A stretch of 32,879 nt of DNA from Chloroflexota bacterium (GTDB lineage: Bacteria > Chloroflexota > UBA11872), in the NCBI GenBank assembly GCA_026707585.1, contig JAPOWQ010000073.1:1-32879 (forward strand). The letters run 5' to 3'. The notes beneath the pieces were generated by a model. That model searched no databases. It was given only the letters and a program-made list of their open reading frames with translations, and was not told the origin of the DNA. Made by a program: the position numbers and the translations under genes. Shown here one piece after another: positions 8,112 through 16,580 of the stretch. Each line of letters begins with the position of its first letter. Positions within the stretch are counted from its first letter, which is position 1.

Positions 8112-9379
8112 TCTTTCGAGTTTCGGACCCTCAGCGGCGACTTGGTCAAGAGCTTCGAGGAACTGGAGATCGCCGATTTTTCGACCCTCAGCGGCGTCGG
8201 CTTTCACCGCGAGCGACTCTATCCCGTCGAGACCGCCACCCCTAGGCATCGCCAGGACCGGCCCCACTTCTACCTCCCCGACCACGACATCTACATCGAA
8301 CATCTGGCCCTGGACCGCCACGGCCGCCCTCCTGTGGGATGGACCTGGTACGCCCAGGGCGTCGGTTGGAAGCGCGACATCCACCAGCGCTATGGCGCGA
8401 AACTGATCGAGACCTACAGCAGGCAACGGCGCGAAGGCGTCCTTCGCCTCAGGCTGCGCGAGCAGGTCGAGCAGGCGGGCGTGACCTTCCAGCGCGTCTC
8501 GATCCGCACTCTCCTCCTGGAGCTGGGACGCTGGCTGATTTCATGGCTGGCGCAGCTGATGGCCACGTTCCTGAACCACGTCACGACCAGCGGCGTCTTC
8601 GCCGAGACGCTCCGCAAGCGTGCGCGCGAATCGCGCGATCGCACCCGCGGCGAGGCCTTCCTCGACATCTTTCAGCAGGTCAGCGCGCGCTACGACCGGC
8701 TGCTGAGCGACGACAAGGACTTTCACGACCTGATCAACCACGCCGCCGCCCACATCCGCAACGGCCACTGGCGGTCGCCCTATTGTTTTTCGTGCTGGTG
8801 GACGAGTACCAGGACATCTCGGCGGCACGGATGGCCTTGCTTCGAGCGCTCAAGCGCCCCGGCTTCGCCTTCTTCCTTGTGGGCGACGACTGGCAATCGG
8901 TCTACCGCTTCGCCGGCAGCGACGTTGCCCTCGTGCGCGAGTGCGGGCAGTACCTCGGGCACGTGCGCGAGCGGGCGCTAAGCCGCACCTCTCGCTTCGC
9001 CGGCGGAATCATTGAACCATCCACCGCCTTCGTGGTGCGAAACCCCGCCCAGACGCAGCGCACGCTACGCCCGGCCGAAGGCGTGCGCGATGGCGGTGTC
9101 ACCCTCATCGCCAGCGACGCTGCTGCCCGCGGACTGCGGGACGCCCTGACAGACATCGAGGCGTGCGAAGACGCCAGCGGTGCGCCAATCTCCGTGCTCA
9201 TCCTCGGCCGCTACCGCGGTAGCGAGGTCGCGCTCTCCGCCTCAAGTCGCGGGCGCCTGCGCCTCGAGATCAGCACGGTGCATCCCGCCAAGGGCCGTCC
9301 CGGCTGGTTCCTCGGCTGCACCCAATTAGCCTCCGACCAACCCTGCACCAACACCCAGCGCGTCAGCCGCGGTCGCTGA
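8112..9379 (+). pseudogene. UvrD/Rep-like (helicase IV-type) ATP-dependent DNA helicase, broken
   Basis: The first frame (to about 8780) matches the region of helicase-IV-like proteins that precedes the Walker B motif: FRTLSGDLVKSFEE, FYLPDHDIYIEHLALD, GWKRDIHQRYGAKLIETY. A change of frame at about 8781 (net two extra or one missing base) is needed to continue into LVDEYQD (Walker B), VGDDWQSVYRFAGSD (motif III) and TVHPAKGR (motif V). After motif V the sequence diverges and stops at 9379. The N-terminal Walker A part is absent upstream, where the frame is closed at 8067-8069. The gene is therefore truncated at both ends and frameshifted, so it cannot give an active helicase. Intact relatives unwind DNA in repair or in defence islands. 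Confidence 0.85.
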
Positions 9380-9660
9380 GCCAACTCCCCCCGCCGTCCG
9401 CCCACGGCGACGCAAACACCGGCCCAGTTTCCACTTTCGCCGAATACCATCCCTCGTCAATCTCTTGTTCAACCCTCAACGCTCACTTCACTTGCGTCTC
9501 TAGTTCCGTATCCACATATCCCCAACCACCAGCGCCGCAAACATCAGCGTCCGATAGATCTCCACGTCCAGCACCATCACGCCGACTTCTCCCGACTTCC
9601 AATTCTCTGCTGTGACCAGTCTGGTTCGGAGTCGAAAGCCTAGGCGACTGGGCCCTTGGG
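9380..9660. other. short spacer
   Basis: No gene recognised. A 25-codon minus-strand frame (ATG 9577 to TAG 9500) encodes a hydrophobic peptide containing YRTLMFAALVVGDMW; it could be the tail of a lost membrane protein but is too short to claim. Confidence 0.3.
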
Positions 9661-10371
9661 TCAATGCAAGCTAACCATCTGTCGATGATATGTCCTTGGA
9701 TCGTTCTCATCGGCCGCAACTGAAGGTATTGGCTCGTCTCTTGAACATGCCTCAACAAGCCACTCCCGCTTCGTCGGCATCACGAATCCCGTGTGGTCAT
9801 GAGGGTCGAAGTGAACAAGCTTCCAGATCACATTCTCGTCCCCAAAGTCAAGATATACGGGTGATGAGGCCTGCGCCCAATTGTGAAGAAGTCTGCTTTG
9901 ACCCGACCATCCGAAGCAGTAGACAAGCGGACTAAAGCTCTCGGGCTTTCTAGTCAAGAGTCCCATAAAGAAGTACTGGGGATCCGTCGACCCTCGGTCG
10001 CCGTCGACTATCCAGATCAAGTTCTTGTAAAACTCCTCGCGACTCCGCAACTCCGCTTTCTCAATGGGCGAGTGCTGAAATTCAATCACCAAACCGAAGG
10101 GCGTCTTGACATCTGCTATGTGTCTTTCTCCGCTGATTCTATCGACGTGTACTACTTCCTGCCAAGCCGTCGGGAACTGACCTTTCCAGTTTCTATGCCA
10201 GTCCGTCTCAGACTCCCACCAAGGATCACATCTTGATCTGCTCTTGTGTGCCCAGTGCCACAATCTTACTCTGCCACATTTGGCTATCATGTCGTGTCCA
10301 CAGTAGGGGCACACTGCCCGTTGACGCGGAGATGGTTCTGATCTCTCTCCATTGACTAGCGCGATTTTCAT
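9661..10371 (-). CDS. CoiA-like nuclease family protein
   Basis: 236 residues. The start is the ATG at 10371, chosen because TGAGGTG lies just upstream and the family's N-terminal strand (MKIALVNGER) begins there; the frame is open 21 codons further but that part does not look coding. The N-terminus has a zinc-finger-like CPYCG (21-25) and WHWAHK (38-43). The core has HIADVKTPFGLVIEFQHSPI (84-103), matching the restriction-endonuclease-like active site of CoiA proteins (Asp87, Glu97 and Gln99), then FYKNLIWIVDG. CoiA was named from competence in Gram-positive bacteria, but proteins of this type are widespread and are likely DNA nucleases; here the context is a defence island, not transformation. 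The gene stands alone. Confidence 0.8.
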   Translation of the reverse strand: MKIALVNGERSEPSPRQRAVCPYCGHDMIAKCGRVRLWHWAHKSRSRCDPWWESETDWHRNWKGQFPTAWQEVVHVDRISGERHIADVKTPFGLVIEFQHSPIEKAELRSREEFYKNLIWIVDGDRGSTDPQYFFMGLLTRKPESFSPLVYCFGWSGQSRLLHNWAQASSPVYLDFGDENVIWKLVHFDPHDHTGFVMPTKREWLVEACSRDEPIPSVAADENDPRTYHRQMVSLH

Positions 10372-10878
10372 GTACACCTCAGGTGGATGGAGATTCGATG
10401 TGGATGTGCTCCCACAGCGTGAAGCGGAGGACAACTCAGTCCATTGTCCGTGAATTTGTCACCTTGACAATTGATTTCTTCTTGGGTCGTGACGGCGCGG
10501 GTCAAGACCATCGAACGAGATGCTAGAGTGTTCATAGGGTCTCTGGCCATTTCCTTCGATTCTCGGAGACGAGAGTGTTGCCGTGCGTCTCAGTCTTGAC
10601 GAAGCTGGCGGCCGATCTCAATTAGCACGCTTATACGACTATGCCAAGCCGTCTGAGTGTCGGGCCTTGGTGATCCCGTCGTTCATCGGGTCAGTGAGCA
10701 GTCCAATGCACCGCCAGTGGTTGCGTCAGGCAGTGATGTTACCGTTCACGCAAGCTGGATCTGAGATGCTATCGGTCCAGAGGTGCCTTGGGGACCGTTC
10801 GGCCATACGGTGTCGGATACTCGGGATCGTGGGATCGTAGGCTGCCCGTAGTCGTTATCCGCCGAAATCAATGTAGGT
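10372..10878. other. spacer without a recognised gene
   Basis: Short frames on both strands have no motif and no ribosome binding site. Nothing structural was seen. Confidence 0.4.
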
Positions 10879-11013
10879 ATGTCTGAACCCGCAGCTGCAA
10901 TCATAGGTGAATTCTCAAGCGTAGAAGGCGAGCCAGGCTACGTATTCCGATACCAGAGCAACACGATCCGAGTCGTTGCGGCAGACGAGATCAGAGCGCC
11001 CCAGCACTATTGA
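10879..11013 (+). CDS. possible small protein, 44 residues
   Basis: ATG at 10879 with TAGGT four bases upstream. The product begins MSEPAAAIIGEFSSVEG and continues with a strand-rich part (YVFRYQSNTIRVV). It overlaps the 3' end of the opposite-strand TIR gene by 23 bp. No family recognised. It could be a real small gene, or the beginning of a longer gene truncated by the junction with the TIR gene. Confidence 0.35.
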   Translation: MSEPAAAIIGEFSSVEGEPGYVFRYQSNTIRVVAADEIRAPQHY

Positions 11014-11854
11014 GATGTTCAAGAATGCGATCTGCGGCGTTCGTCCAATTGGTGCTCAGCGCCTGTTCCGTTGCAACCATCCCTTTCGGATCCACGCTGC
11101 CCAACTTAACAAACACTCTATGAACTCCCCTTTTGTGGGCATAGCCGATTTCTTGATCTGTCCAACCTCCGCGATGGAAGTCTTCAGTCACGAATCCGAC
11201 GAAGATATCCATCGTGTTCAGAGCATTCAGTATCTCAGACTGCCAGCTCAAACTAGGCATGACATCTTCGTGCGCGAGAAAACAGCGTAAACCTCGAGAC
11301 TCAAGGGCCGCTTTTACTTCCGACACTTCTTGGCGGTGGCTGGCACGGTGACTTAAGAAAACTAGCCTTCCCTGCCCATGCCCTGCTCCCCAAATCCTCT
11401 GCATTTGGCGACTCGTAAGTACCGTCAAGTGTCTATCGGAAGTCTGGAGCATAGTCGTAGTCAACTCAAATAGGTCGACATCTTTCACGGCCCAATGAGT
11501 CCTGCGGTTTTCATAGCGGTCAATTGCAATACCCAGAGATGCAAATATTTCGTCGCTGTTCAGACGGATTCTAGGATAATCATCGGGCAAACTGTAGACG
11601 ATCTCCAGCCCTCGTGCTCGCGGCGCGATCCGACTAATATGTCCGATCATTCCGGTAGCATCCGAACCTTCATACGTAAACAGGCATGGGAGTTCTATGA
11701 GGGCGTCGAAATCGGGCATTTCGTTCTGATTTGGACGAAACTGCTGCTCGATGGCATCATCCGTATATTCGAAAATTCGTCCACTCAAGAACGAGACATC
11801 GCATGGCCGTCCCTCGTTCGCTTCCCACTCGTTGTAGCTGATGGATGATTGCAT
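10991..11854 (-). CDS. TIR-domain protein (probable NADase defence effector)
   Basis: 287 residues from the ATG at 11854. Residues 1-160 are an N-terminal domain with ALIELPCLFTYEG, GHISRI and RRTHWAVKDVDLF; from memory a similar domain sits in front of other bacterial effector domains, but I cannot name it. Residues 163-270 are a TIR fold: RLVFLSHRASHRQEV (first strand and loop), RCFLAHEDVMPSLSWQSEI containing the putative catalytic Glu207, then DIFVGFVTEDF and GGWTDQEIGYA. TIR domains of this kind cleave NAD+ or make cyclic ADP-ribose signals in systems such as Thoeris; no Thoeris partner (ThsA) is adjacent. An ATG at 11881 would add nine residues, but the promoter-like element argues for 11854. 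Confidence 0.88.
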   Translation of the reverse strand: MQSSISYNEWEANEGRPCDVSFLSGRIFEYTDDAIEQQFRPNQNEMPDFDALIELPCLFTYEGSDATGMIGHISRIAPRARGLEIVYSLPDDYPRIRLNSDEIFASLGIAIDRYENRRTHWAVKDVDLFELTTTMLQTSDRHLTVLTSRQMQRIWGAGHGQGRLVFLSHRASHRQEVSEVKAALESRGLRCFLAHEDVMPSLSWQSEILNALNTMDIFVGFVTEDFHRGGWTDQEIGYAHKRGVHRVFVKLGSVDPKGMVATEQALSTNWTNAADRILEHLNSAGAL

Positions 11855-11860
11855 GATTAA

Positions 11861-11866
11861 GTTATA
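11861..11866 (-). promoter_or_regulatory. candidate -10 element of the TIR gene (leaderless)
   Basis: TATAAC ends six bases before the chosen ATG, with no ribosome binding site in between. That spacing would start the transcript at or next to the start codon, giving a leaderless mRNA. A convincing -35 box is not visible 17 bp upstream, so this is tentative. Confidence 0.35.
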
Positions 11867-12420
11867 CACTCGAAGTCCCATTCTGAGTATTGTGCGATGC
11901 TCACAGAGTGGATCGGTGGTTCTTCCATCGGCGAGTCCTCGATGAATGCAGGGAGGCACTAGTCGCAGGAACGTTGCCAGCGGGAAGTGTAGCGCGCTCT
12001 AGAACGGGACTTCGTGGTGGCGGCGTCCGGGGAATCTGGCTATTGCGATGCACTGACGGCAGGGCCGGAGCCCAGGCAAACGTGGGTGCCATAGGACGTT
12101 AGGCCGAAAACGTGTCGCATCCCGACCCGTGTCCGTCGCTGCACCATGACGGTCGTTCCTATACACGGAGCGGACTTGCAGCCCATTCTAGACCTAGTTC
12201 GTCGCTCCATCTCGCACCTTCTGTGCGCAATCTCGGCGTCAACAGCCTTGAGCAACGTGGAGCCGCCAGCGCCGTGACCGGTGGCTGCGGCTCATCCTGG
12301 TGAATGCCGTGATGCCGGCGGTCGACTCGCCAGCCCCCTACTAATACGAACGTGGCCGGTCCGAGTTCCGTAAATCCTCGTAGCTGCCTGCTATTACCCC
12401 ATGAAGGGACCGAACGCGCC
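11867..12420. other. spacer without a recognised gene
   Basis: About 550 bp between the TIR gene and the ABC permease, both of which are on the minus strand. Frames here are short, conflict with each other and carry no motif. Confidence 0.4.
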
Positions 12421-13185
12421 CTACGTCTCCCGCCAGGGCAGGCGCCACAGTCCAAGTCCCATGGTGACAGCCGTGTAGGCCGCCAGGACGGCAAGCTCCA
12501 GCCAGACGTCCACACGTCCCCCCAGCGAGGCGGCGATGGCGTCGGCCGCGTAGCGCAGGGGCGAGACGTAGCCGAACCACTGCAGAAGGAGAGGCGCCGA
12601 CTCCAGGGTGAAGTACACGGGCGAGATGATGACCAGCACGATGGCGATGAGGCTGGCGAGGATGTTTCCCACCGGCAGCGACGGCGCGAAGCTCATCACG
12701 AACAGCACGATGCCCGCCAGCGCCAGAACGGTCAGCAGCAGTGCAGGGGCCAGGGCCCAGGTTGGTGCGATTTCGACGCCGGCGATAAATGCGAAGCCCA
12801 GCAGAAACAGGGCGGACAGTGTTCCCGACACCGCGGTGTACAACAGCGTTCCCACAACATAGGCGGCCTTGGAGACCGGCATGGTGATGACGAGCTTCAG
12901 GTGGCCCATGAATCGCTGCGCGACGATCTGCTGCCCGACCAGCATGGCGGTGCTGAAGGCCACGCCGAAGATCAGCGTTCCAGCCAGCAGGCGTTGCCAG
13001 ACGGCCGCGTCGTCGGGGGCGATGGAGCGAAAGACGTAGAACATGGGAATCGGAAAAATCAAGGTTCCCAGCACGATGAAATACCACTGGCGAATCATGG
13101 GAAGCCCGTGGATCTCCAGCACGGCTAGCGAATCGCTCACGAATTTCCGCGGGCCGGGCGTGCGGAGGCCGTCAGTTCGAGTCAT
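12421..13185 (-). CDS. ABC-2 type transporter, permease subunit
   Basis: 254 residues from the ATG at 13185; a start at 13209 is also open. There are about six hydrophobic segments (WYFIVLGTLIFPIPMFYVF; the TLIFGVAFSTAML region; the LSALFLLGFAFIAG region; a long pair around ALLLTVLALAGIVLFVMSF; NILASLIAIVLVII; and a final LAVLAAYTAVTMGLGL). The motif SPLRYAADAI after the VYFTLES loop is typical of DrrB/ABC-2 permeases. The start overlaps the end of the ATPase gene by 14 bp, so the two are translationally coupled. Together they form a homodimer-type exporter; the substrate is unknown, but the nearby ligase and methyltransferase genes make a small product of that cluster a candidate. Confidence 0.9.
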   Translation of the reverse strand: MTRTDGLRTPGPRKFVSDSLAVLEIHGLPMIRQWYFIVLGTLIFPIPMFYVFRSIAPDDAAVWQRLLAGTLIFGVAFSTAMLVGQQIVAQRFMGHLKLVITMPVSKAAYVVGTLLYTAVSGTLSALFLLGFAFIAGVEIAPTWALAPALLLTVLALAGIVLFVMSFAPSLPVGNILASLIAIVLVIISPVYFTLESAPLLLQWFGYVSPLRYAADAIAASLGGRVDVWLELAVLAAYTAVTMGLGLWRLPWRET

Positions 13186-14065
13186 CGGTCTCGCTCTCAT
13201 CTCTGTCACCCTGGGTCATCGCCAGGTACACGTCCTCCAGGCTCGTCCGCATCACCGCGTACTCGTCGACACCCTGAGCTCGCAGTTGCCCGGCCAGGGC
13301 CAGATGGTCGTCGCCGTAGACGGTCTGTTGGCCCTCGGACGACTCGTAAACCAGCTTGTATTCGTGCCCGATGGAGGACCGCAGGTTCGCGATGGTGTCC
13401 AGGGAGATCAGGCGACCGTCCTGAATGATGCCAATGCGGTCGCAGAGCGTCTCGGCCTCTTCCATGTAATGGGTGGTCAGGAGCACGGCGCCGTCGCGCC
13501 GGCGGTAGCTCTGCAGGACCTCCCAGAGCCGCTGGCGGGACTCCACGTCCAGGCCGACCGTGGGTTCGTCCAGGATCAACACGTCAGGTTCCGCCAGCAT
13601 GGCGATGCCGACCAAGAGCCGGCGACGCAGTCCGCCTGACAGGCGTTCGCTGGAGAAGTCGCGGTGAGCCGTCAGGTCGAGTTCCTCGATTAGCTCGTCG
13701 GCCCGCGTCCGTGCATCCCGTCGCGAGAGCCCGCGCAGCACACCGAAGATGCGCAGGTGCTGGTACACCGACAGCCCGTCGAACAGCCGCGCCTCTTGCG
13801 GCACGACCCCGATCCGTGACTTGGCGGCGTCGGGATTCGAAACCGCGTCGATGCCGACCACTCGTACGTCGCCTGAGGTCGGCACAAGTTCGGTGGTTAT
13901 CTGTCGGACGAGGGTCGTCTTACCGGCGCCGTTTGGACCCAGAACGCCCAGCGCCTCGCCCCAGTTGAGGGTCAGCGAGATGTCCTGGTTGGCGTGCGGG
14001 CCGTCCTTGTAGCGCTTGTTGAGGTTGCGGACCTGGATGGGCGGAGGTCGCTTCGACATGCTCAT
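13172..14065 (-). CDS. ABC-2 type transporter, ATP-binding subunit (DrrA-like)
   Basis: 297 residues from the ATG at 14065 (alternative ATG at 14059). It has a full set of ABC motifs: Walker A GPNGAGKTT, Q-loop VVPQEARLF, signature LSGGLRRRL, Walker B VLILDEPT, D-loop VGLD and the switch His in LLTTHYMEEAE. The C-terminal ~80 residues follow the DrrA pattern and end with SLEDVYLAMTQG. It powers the permease encoded immediately downstream. Multidrug or natural-product efflux is the common role of this subclass; the substrate here is unknown. A GC-rich coding style separates it from the AT-richer ligase and methyltransferase genes further upstream on the same strand. Confidence 0.95.
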   Translation of the reverse strand: MSMSKRPPPIQVRNLNKRYKDGPHANQDISLTLNWGEALGVLGPNGAGKTTLVRQITTELVPTSGDVRVVGIDAVSNPDAAKSRIGVVPQEARLFDGLSVYQHLRIFGVLRGLSRRDARTRADELIEELDLTAHRDFSSERLSGGLRRRLLVGIAMLAEPDVLILDEPTVGLDVESRQRLWEVLQSYRRRDGAVLLTTHYMEEAETLCDRIGIIQDGRLISLDTIANLRSSIGHEYKLVYESSEGQQTVYGDDHLALAGQLRAQGVDEYAVMRTSLEDVYLAMTQGDRDESETDDSN

Positions 14066-14954
14066 GGAGTCTGCTCGCACAGTGGCTCAGCGAGATCTTC
14101 CCGCCAAGTATGCCTGAAACTGTCGTCCTCTGAAGCCGACGCGGGGAGTTTGCATTTCGGCGTCCAAGTGCGGTGCTTGAAGAAGTCCGGCGATGCTGCG
14201 GGAGGACTTGCGCCGCGTCGGTAGCCTGCCATACAGCGGCAGACGATACGAGCGACGGTAATCTAGGCAAAGTTGCAGGATTCAGGACGGCTATGCGTTG
14301 TCTGGCTCAGGACAAGAGTCTGCGCTGCGAACCTCTACTAGTCGGTGACGTTAGTGGACCGTTGAATTCACCCGAAGGGCCAGTCTTGGGGGCACAGGCC
14401 TTTCGAAGCTGTCTGGATTGACACTGCCCGGCCGTCTGAAGGGGAGTTGTGTCCAGTGGATTTGCTCTGGCCAAGTACTGGCCTATTACTCGGTCGCGTG
14501 TCGCAAGTCAAGACGGGACGTCTGAACAGCCCTTGCGCACAAGGACCACCTCGATACTGCGCTGACCCAAGCCGGTGGGGCTCCCGCGGTGTCGGGGAAA
14601 GTTGGGTCTGCTGCCGTTGAGCGACTTGCGGGTTCACAGATCTTGAACCGAGACGCCATGAAGACGTAGCTTGCGCTGTTCCCTGTGGATTGATATCGAA
14701 CCTCCACCGTCTCACCCATTGCAATCGAAGTGCCCCTTCGGTTGCACGAGTCCTTTGTCTCACCAACGTGGTAGGCCATCGCCATTGGGGCCAAGCATGC
14801 CAAGGATTTCACCTCACTGAGCAGAGACTGAAATATCCTGGTTGGAATTGGCCCCGGAACCATACTGCTTCGCGGGGCTGTGAGCCTGAATAGGGTCTGG
14901 ATGCGCACGGTCCATATCCTGACTAGACACTTGTCTGCGCTCCCCCTCGTCATT
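14066..14954. other. long spacer, one doubtful frame
   Basis: About 890 bp between the ABC ATPase and the hairpin at 14955. A minus-strand frame (14486-14953) contains a moderately protein-like part around MGETVEVRYQSTGNSAS, which faintly recalls DUF3592-type proteins, but its ends look random and it has no ribosome binding site. I do not call it a gene. The spacer makes it unlikely that the ABC genes share a transcript with the genes at 15012 and beyond. Confidence 0.35.
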
Positions 14955-14990
14955 AGCCTCGGGCTCCGGCTCTCGCCGGAGCCCGAGGCT
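14955..14990 (-). terminator. perfect 15-bp hairpin downstream of the gene at 15012-15794
   Basis: The arms AGCCTCGGGCTCCGG and its exact complement are separated by a six-base loop. It lies 21 bp after the stop codon of the minus-strand gene. There is no T-run on either side, so it is not a classical intrinsic terminator; it may stop transcription weakly or protect the mRNA 3' end. Confidence 0.55.
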
Positions 14991-15011
14991 GAGTGCCTGT
15001 CGATTCTGAAC

Positions 15012-15794
15012 TTACCGGGGATGCTTTGCCAGAACGCCCGCCTTCATCGCTACAAAGTTCCTGTCCGCAAACGCGATGCTCTCATCAATATCGCTCGTTG
15101 CGATGAACGATGCGGGTGTGTACTGAGCCGTTGCCCGGTAGTCAAAGAACCGCAATCCAGACTTCCGCGTGAGAACGGCACTCAACATCTTGTAAGACCA
15201 TACCTCATCAAAGGGCAATTCTCGGTCACCCTCGTAGAGGTACGCCCGCCGAACCGCTGAATGAAAACGCTCGCCACCCTCATTGATGATGGTCTGCCCA
15301 TAGACACTTTCGATCCTGCCTTGGGCAGCCTGTCGTAGGTATTGTGCATACCCAGGTGACCACTCTACCTCCGCAGGACCTTCGAACCATCCTTCTATTC
15401 GGGAGTGGCCCTGTAATCTCCCAGGGCTGACCTCTTCCAAGTGCCCGATTTGCTGGAATCGTCCAATCTCTGTACCGTCGGGGCGAACCATGCTGTAATC
15501 CACTTCGACGTCAAATGGAAAACCCATCACGCTGGTGAGATTGACCGCCCCGTCCTTCGCATGCAAATACACACACTTGTTCCATGACACCCACGACCCG
15601 AAGCTTGCCCGGAGAACAACACTTCCCAAGGCAGGATCGTCATCAAACTTGATGACTCCCCCGTGCACGTTCGTGTCGGCATCGTAGAATCCCTCGTAGT
15701 CACCCTGGATCTCCCGGTCATTCAGCCGAGCGCTGAGATCCAACTCCGTATACTGCGAAGCCGCAGGTTCCGAAACCCTCACTACAGTGGCCAT
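15012..15794 (-). CDS. uncharacterised protein, 260 residues
   Basis: Start ATG at 15794 with a strong AAGGAGG ribosome binding site. The protein is soluble, without a signal peptide or membrane segments, and rich in predicted strands with many aromatic and acidic residues (DYEGFYDADTNVHGG, GSWVSWNKCVYLHAKDG, EGWFEGPAEVEWSPGY). I do not recognise the family; the pattern would suit a beta-barrel or lipocalin-like enzyme. It is the third of four minus-strand genes that may work together (methyltransferase, ligase, 16035 gene, this gene), but 240 bp separate it from the gene upstream. A perfect hairpin follows its stop codon. Role unknown; a tailoring or binding protein of the cluster is only a guess. 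Confidence 0.8.
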   Translation of the reverse strand: MATVVRVSEPAASQYTELDLSARLNDREIQGDYEGFYDADTNVHGGVIKFDDDPALGSVVLRASFGSWVSWNKCVYLHAKDGAVNLTSVMGFPFDVEVDYSMVRPDGTEIGRFQQIGHLEEVSPGRLQGHSRIEGWFEGPAEVEWSPGYAQYLRQAAQGRIESVYGQTIINEGGERFHSAVRRAYLYEGDRELPFDEVWSYKMLSAVLTRKSGLRFFDYRATAQYTPASFIATSDIDESIAFADRNFVAMKAGVLAKHPR

Positions 15795-16034
15795 TCTCGC
15801 ATCCTCCTTGATGCTGGACCTTTCCGCCGTTGGAAAGGCTGAGAAAACCCTGAGGAACCTAGGCAGCCATGGTCCTACCTAGCTCCTATAGCTAAGACCG
15901 TAGCAGGGGCACTGGACCTTCGTCAAGTGAAGAAAACAACACACGGACCCACCCTGCACCACCGCATTTTCTGCGGCAAACCACGGCTGTTTTCGGTCGC
16001 CTCCGGTCCAGACGTCGACAGATGATTACGAACC

Positions 16035-16382
16035 TCAGATGGCTGCGCTTTGAATCTTTACTCTAAGGAGCAAACGACCTCCGTACGTCAGATCAGCTAC
16101 TGAATCGCCGTCGTAGGACACCGGAGCTCCCGGCGGGTATGCTGAAATCTCGATAATGGAGCTACGGTCCGGAAGCTGGCTGGATGATTCTTGACCTGGC
16201 ACTGCCGTGACGCACTGCCGAAGAAGGGCTGCCGTCATCGGAGAGTTGAGCAGCACGTCCATGTCTGCGTCCATCAACGGATCCGCAAGTGCTAGGAGAT
16301 TCGCCAAGATCTTGGTCTGACACTCTTGTGAACCAAGGCATTTCGTCTCTACAAAAGCGTGAGGCTGACACGGAGATTTCAT
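16035..16382 (-). CDS. small uncharacterised protein, 115 residues
   Basis: ATG at 16382 preceded by CGAGG at five bases; an ATG eight codons earlier has its AGG too close. The first half is helical with two cysteines (TKCLGSQECQTKILANLL, then DADMDVLLNSPM), followed by a Ser/Gln-rich linker and a strand-rich C-terminus. It lies 198 bp downstream of the ligase gene on the same strand. Its size and two-part build leave open a carrier, a chaperone-like protein or a precursor peptide, but there is no Ser in a phosphopantetheine site, no leader-cleavage motif and no recognised family. Confidence 0.5.
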   Translation of the reverse strand: MKSPCQPHAFVETKCLGSQECQTKILANLLALADPLMDADMDVLLNSPMTAALLRQCVTAVPGQESSSQLPDRSSIIEISAYPPGAPVSYDGDSVADLTYGGRLLLRVKIQSAAI

Positions 16383-16580
16383 CAGGCCTCGGCTATACGC
16401 ATCCACCTAGGACGTGCCAACCCCGTACTCGAGGAGAAGTGTTAGTCTCGCAACGTTACTATGCGCTCCCGTTGGACTGCGGCGGTACTAACGAATAGAA
16501 GGCGAACTGACTCGCATCTCCATTATTGATCTCGCTGACCAATTGCCGTGACACAAGACACAATATCTTCTGCCGTGAAA

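Noticed and set aside
1-12000. A single multi-gene defence operon (e.g. Thoeris, BREX or DISARM)
   Set aside because: The genes are on both strands, separated by long spacers, and the hallmark partners (ThsA, PglZ/BrxC, DrmA/B) are absent from the window.
12352-13639. Long plus-strand frames opposite the ABC transporter genes
   Set aside because: The ABC permease and ATPase motifs are on the minus strand; the plus-strand products are His/Gln/Arg-rich and featureless.
14486-14953. 155-codon minus-strand frame with a faint DUF3592-like segment
   Set aside because: It has no ribosome binding site, random-looking ends and only one weak resemblance; noted in the spacer description instead.
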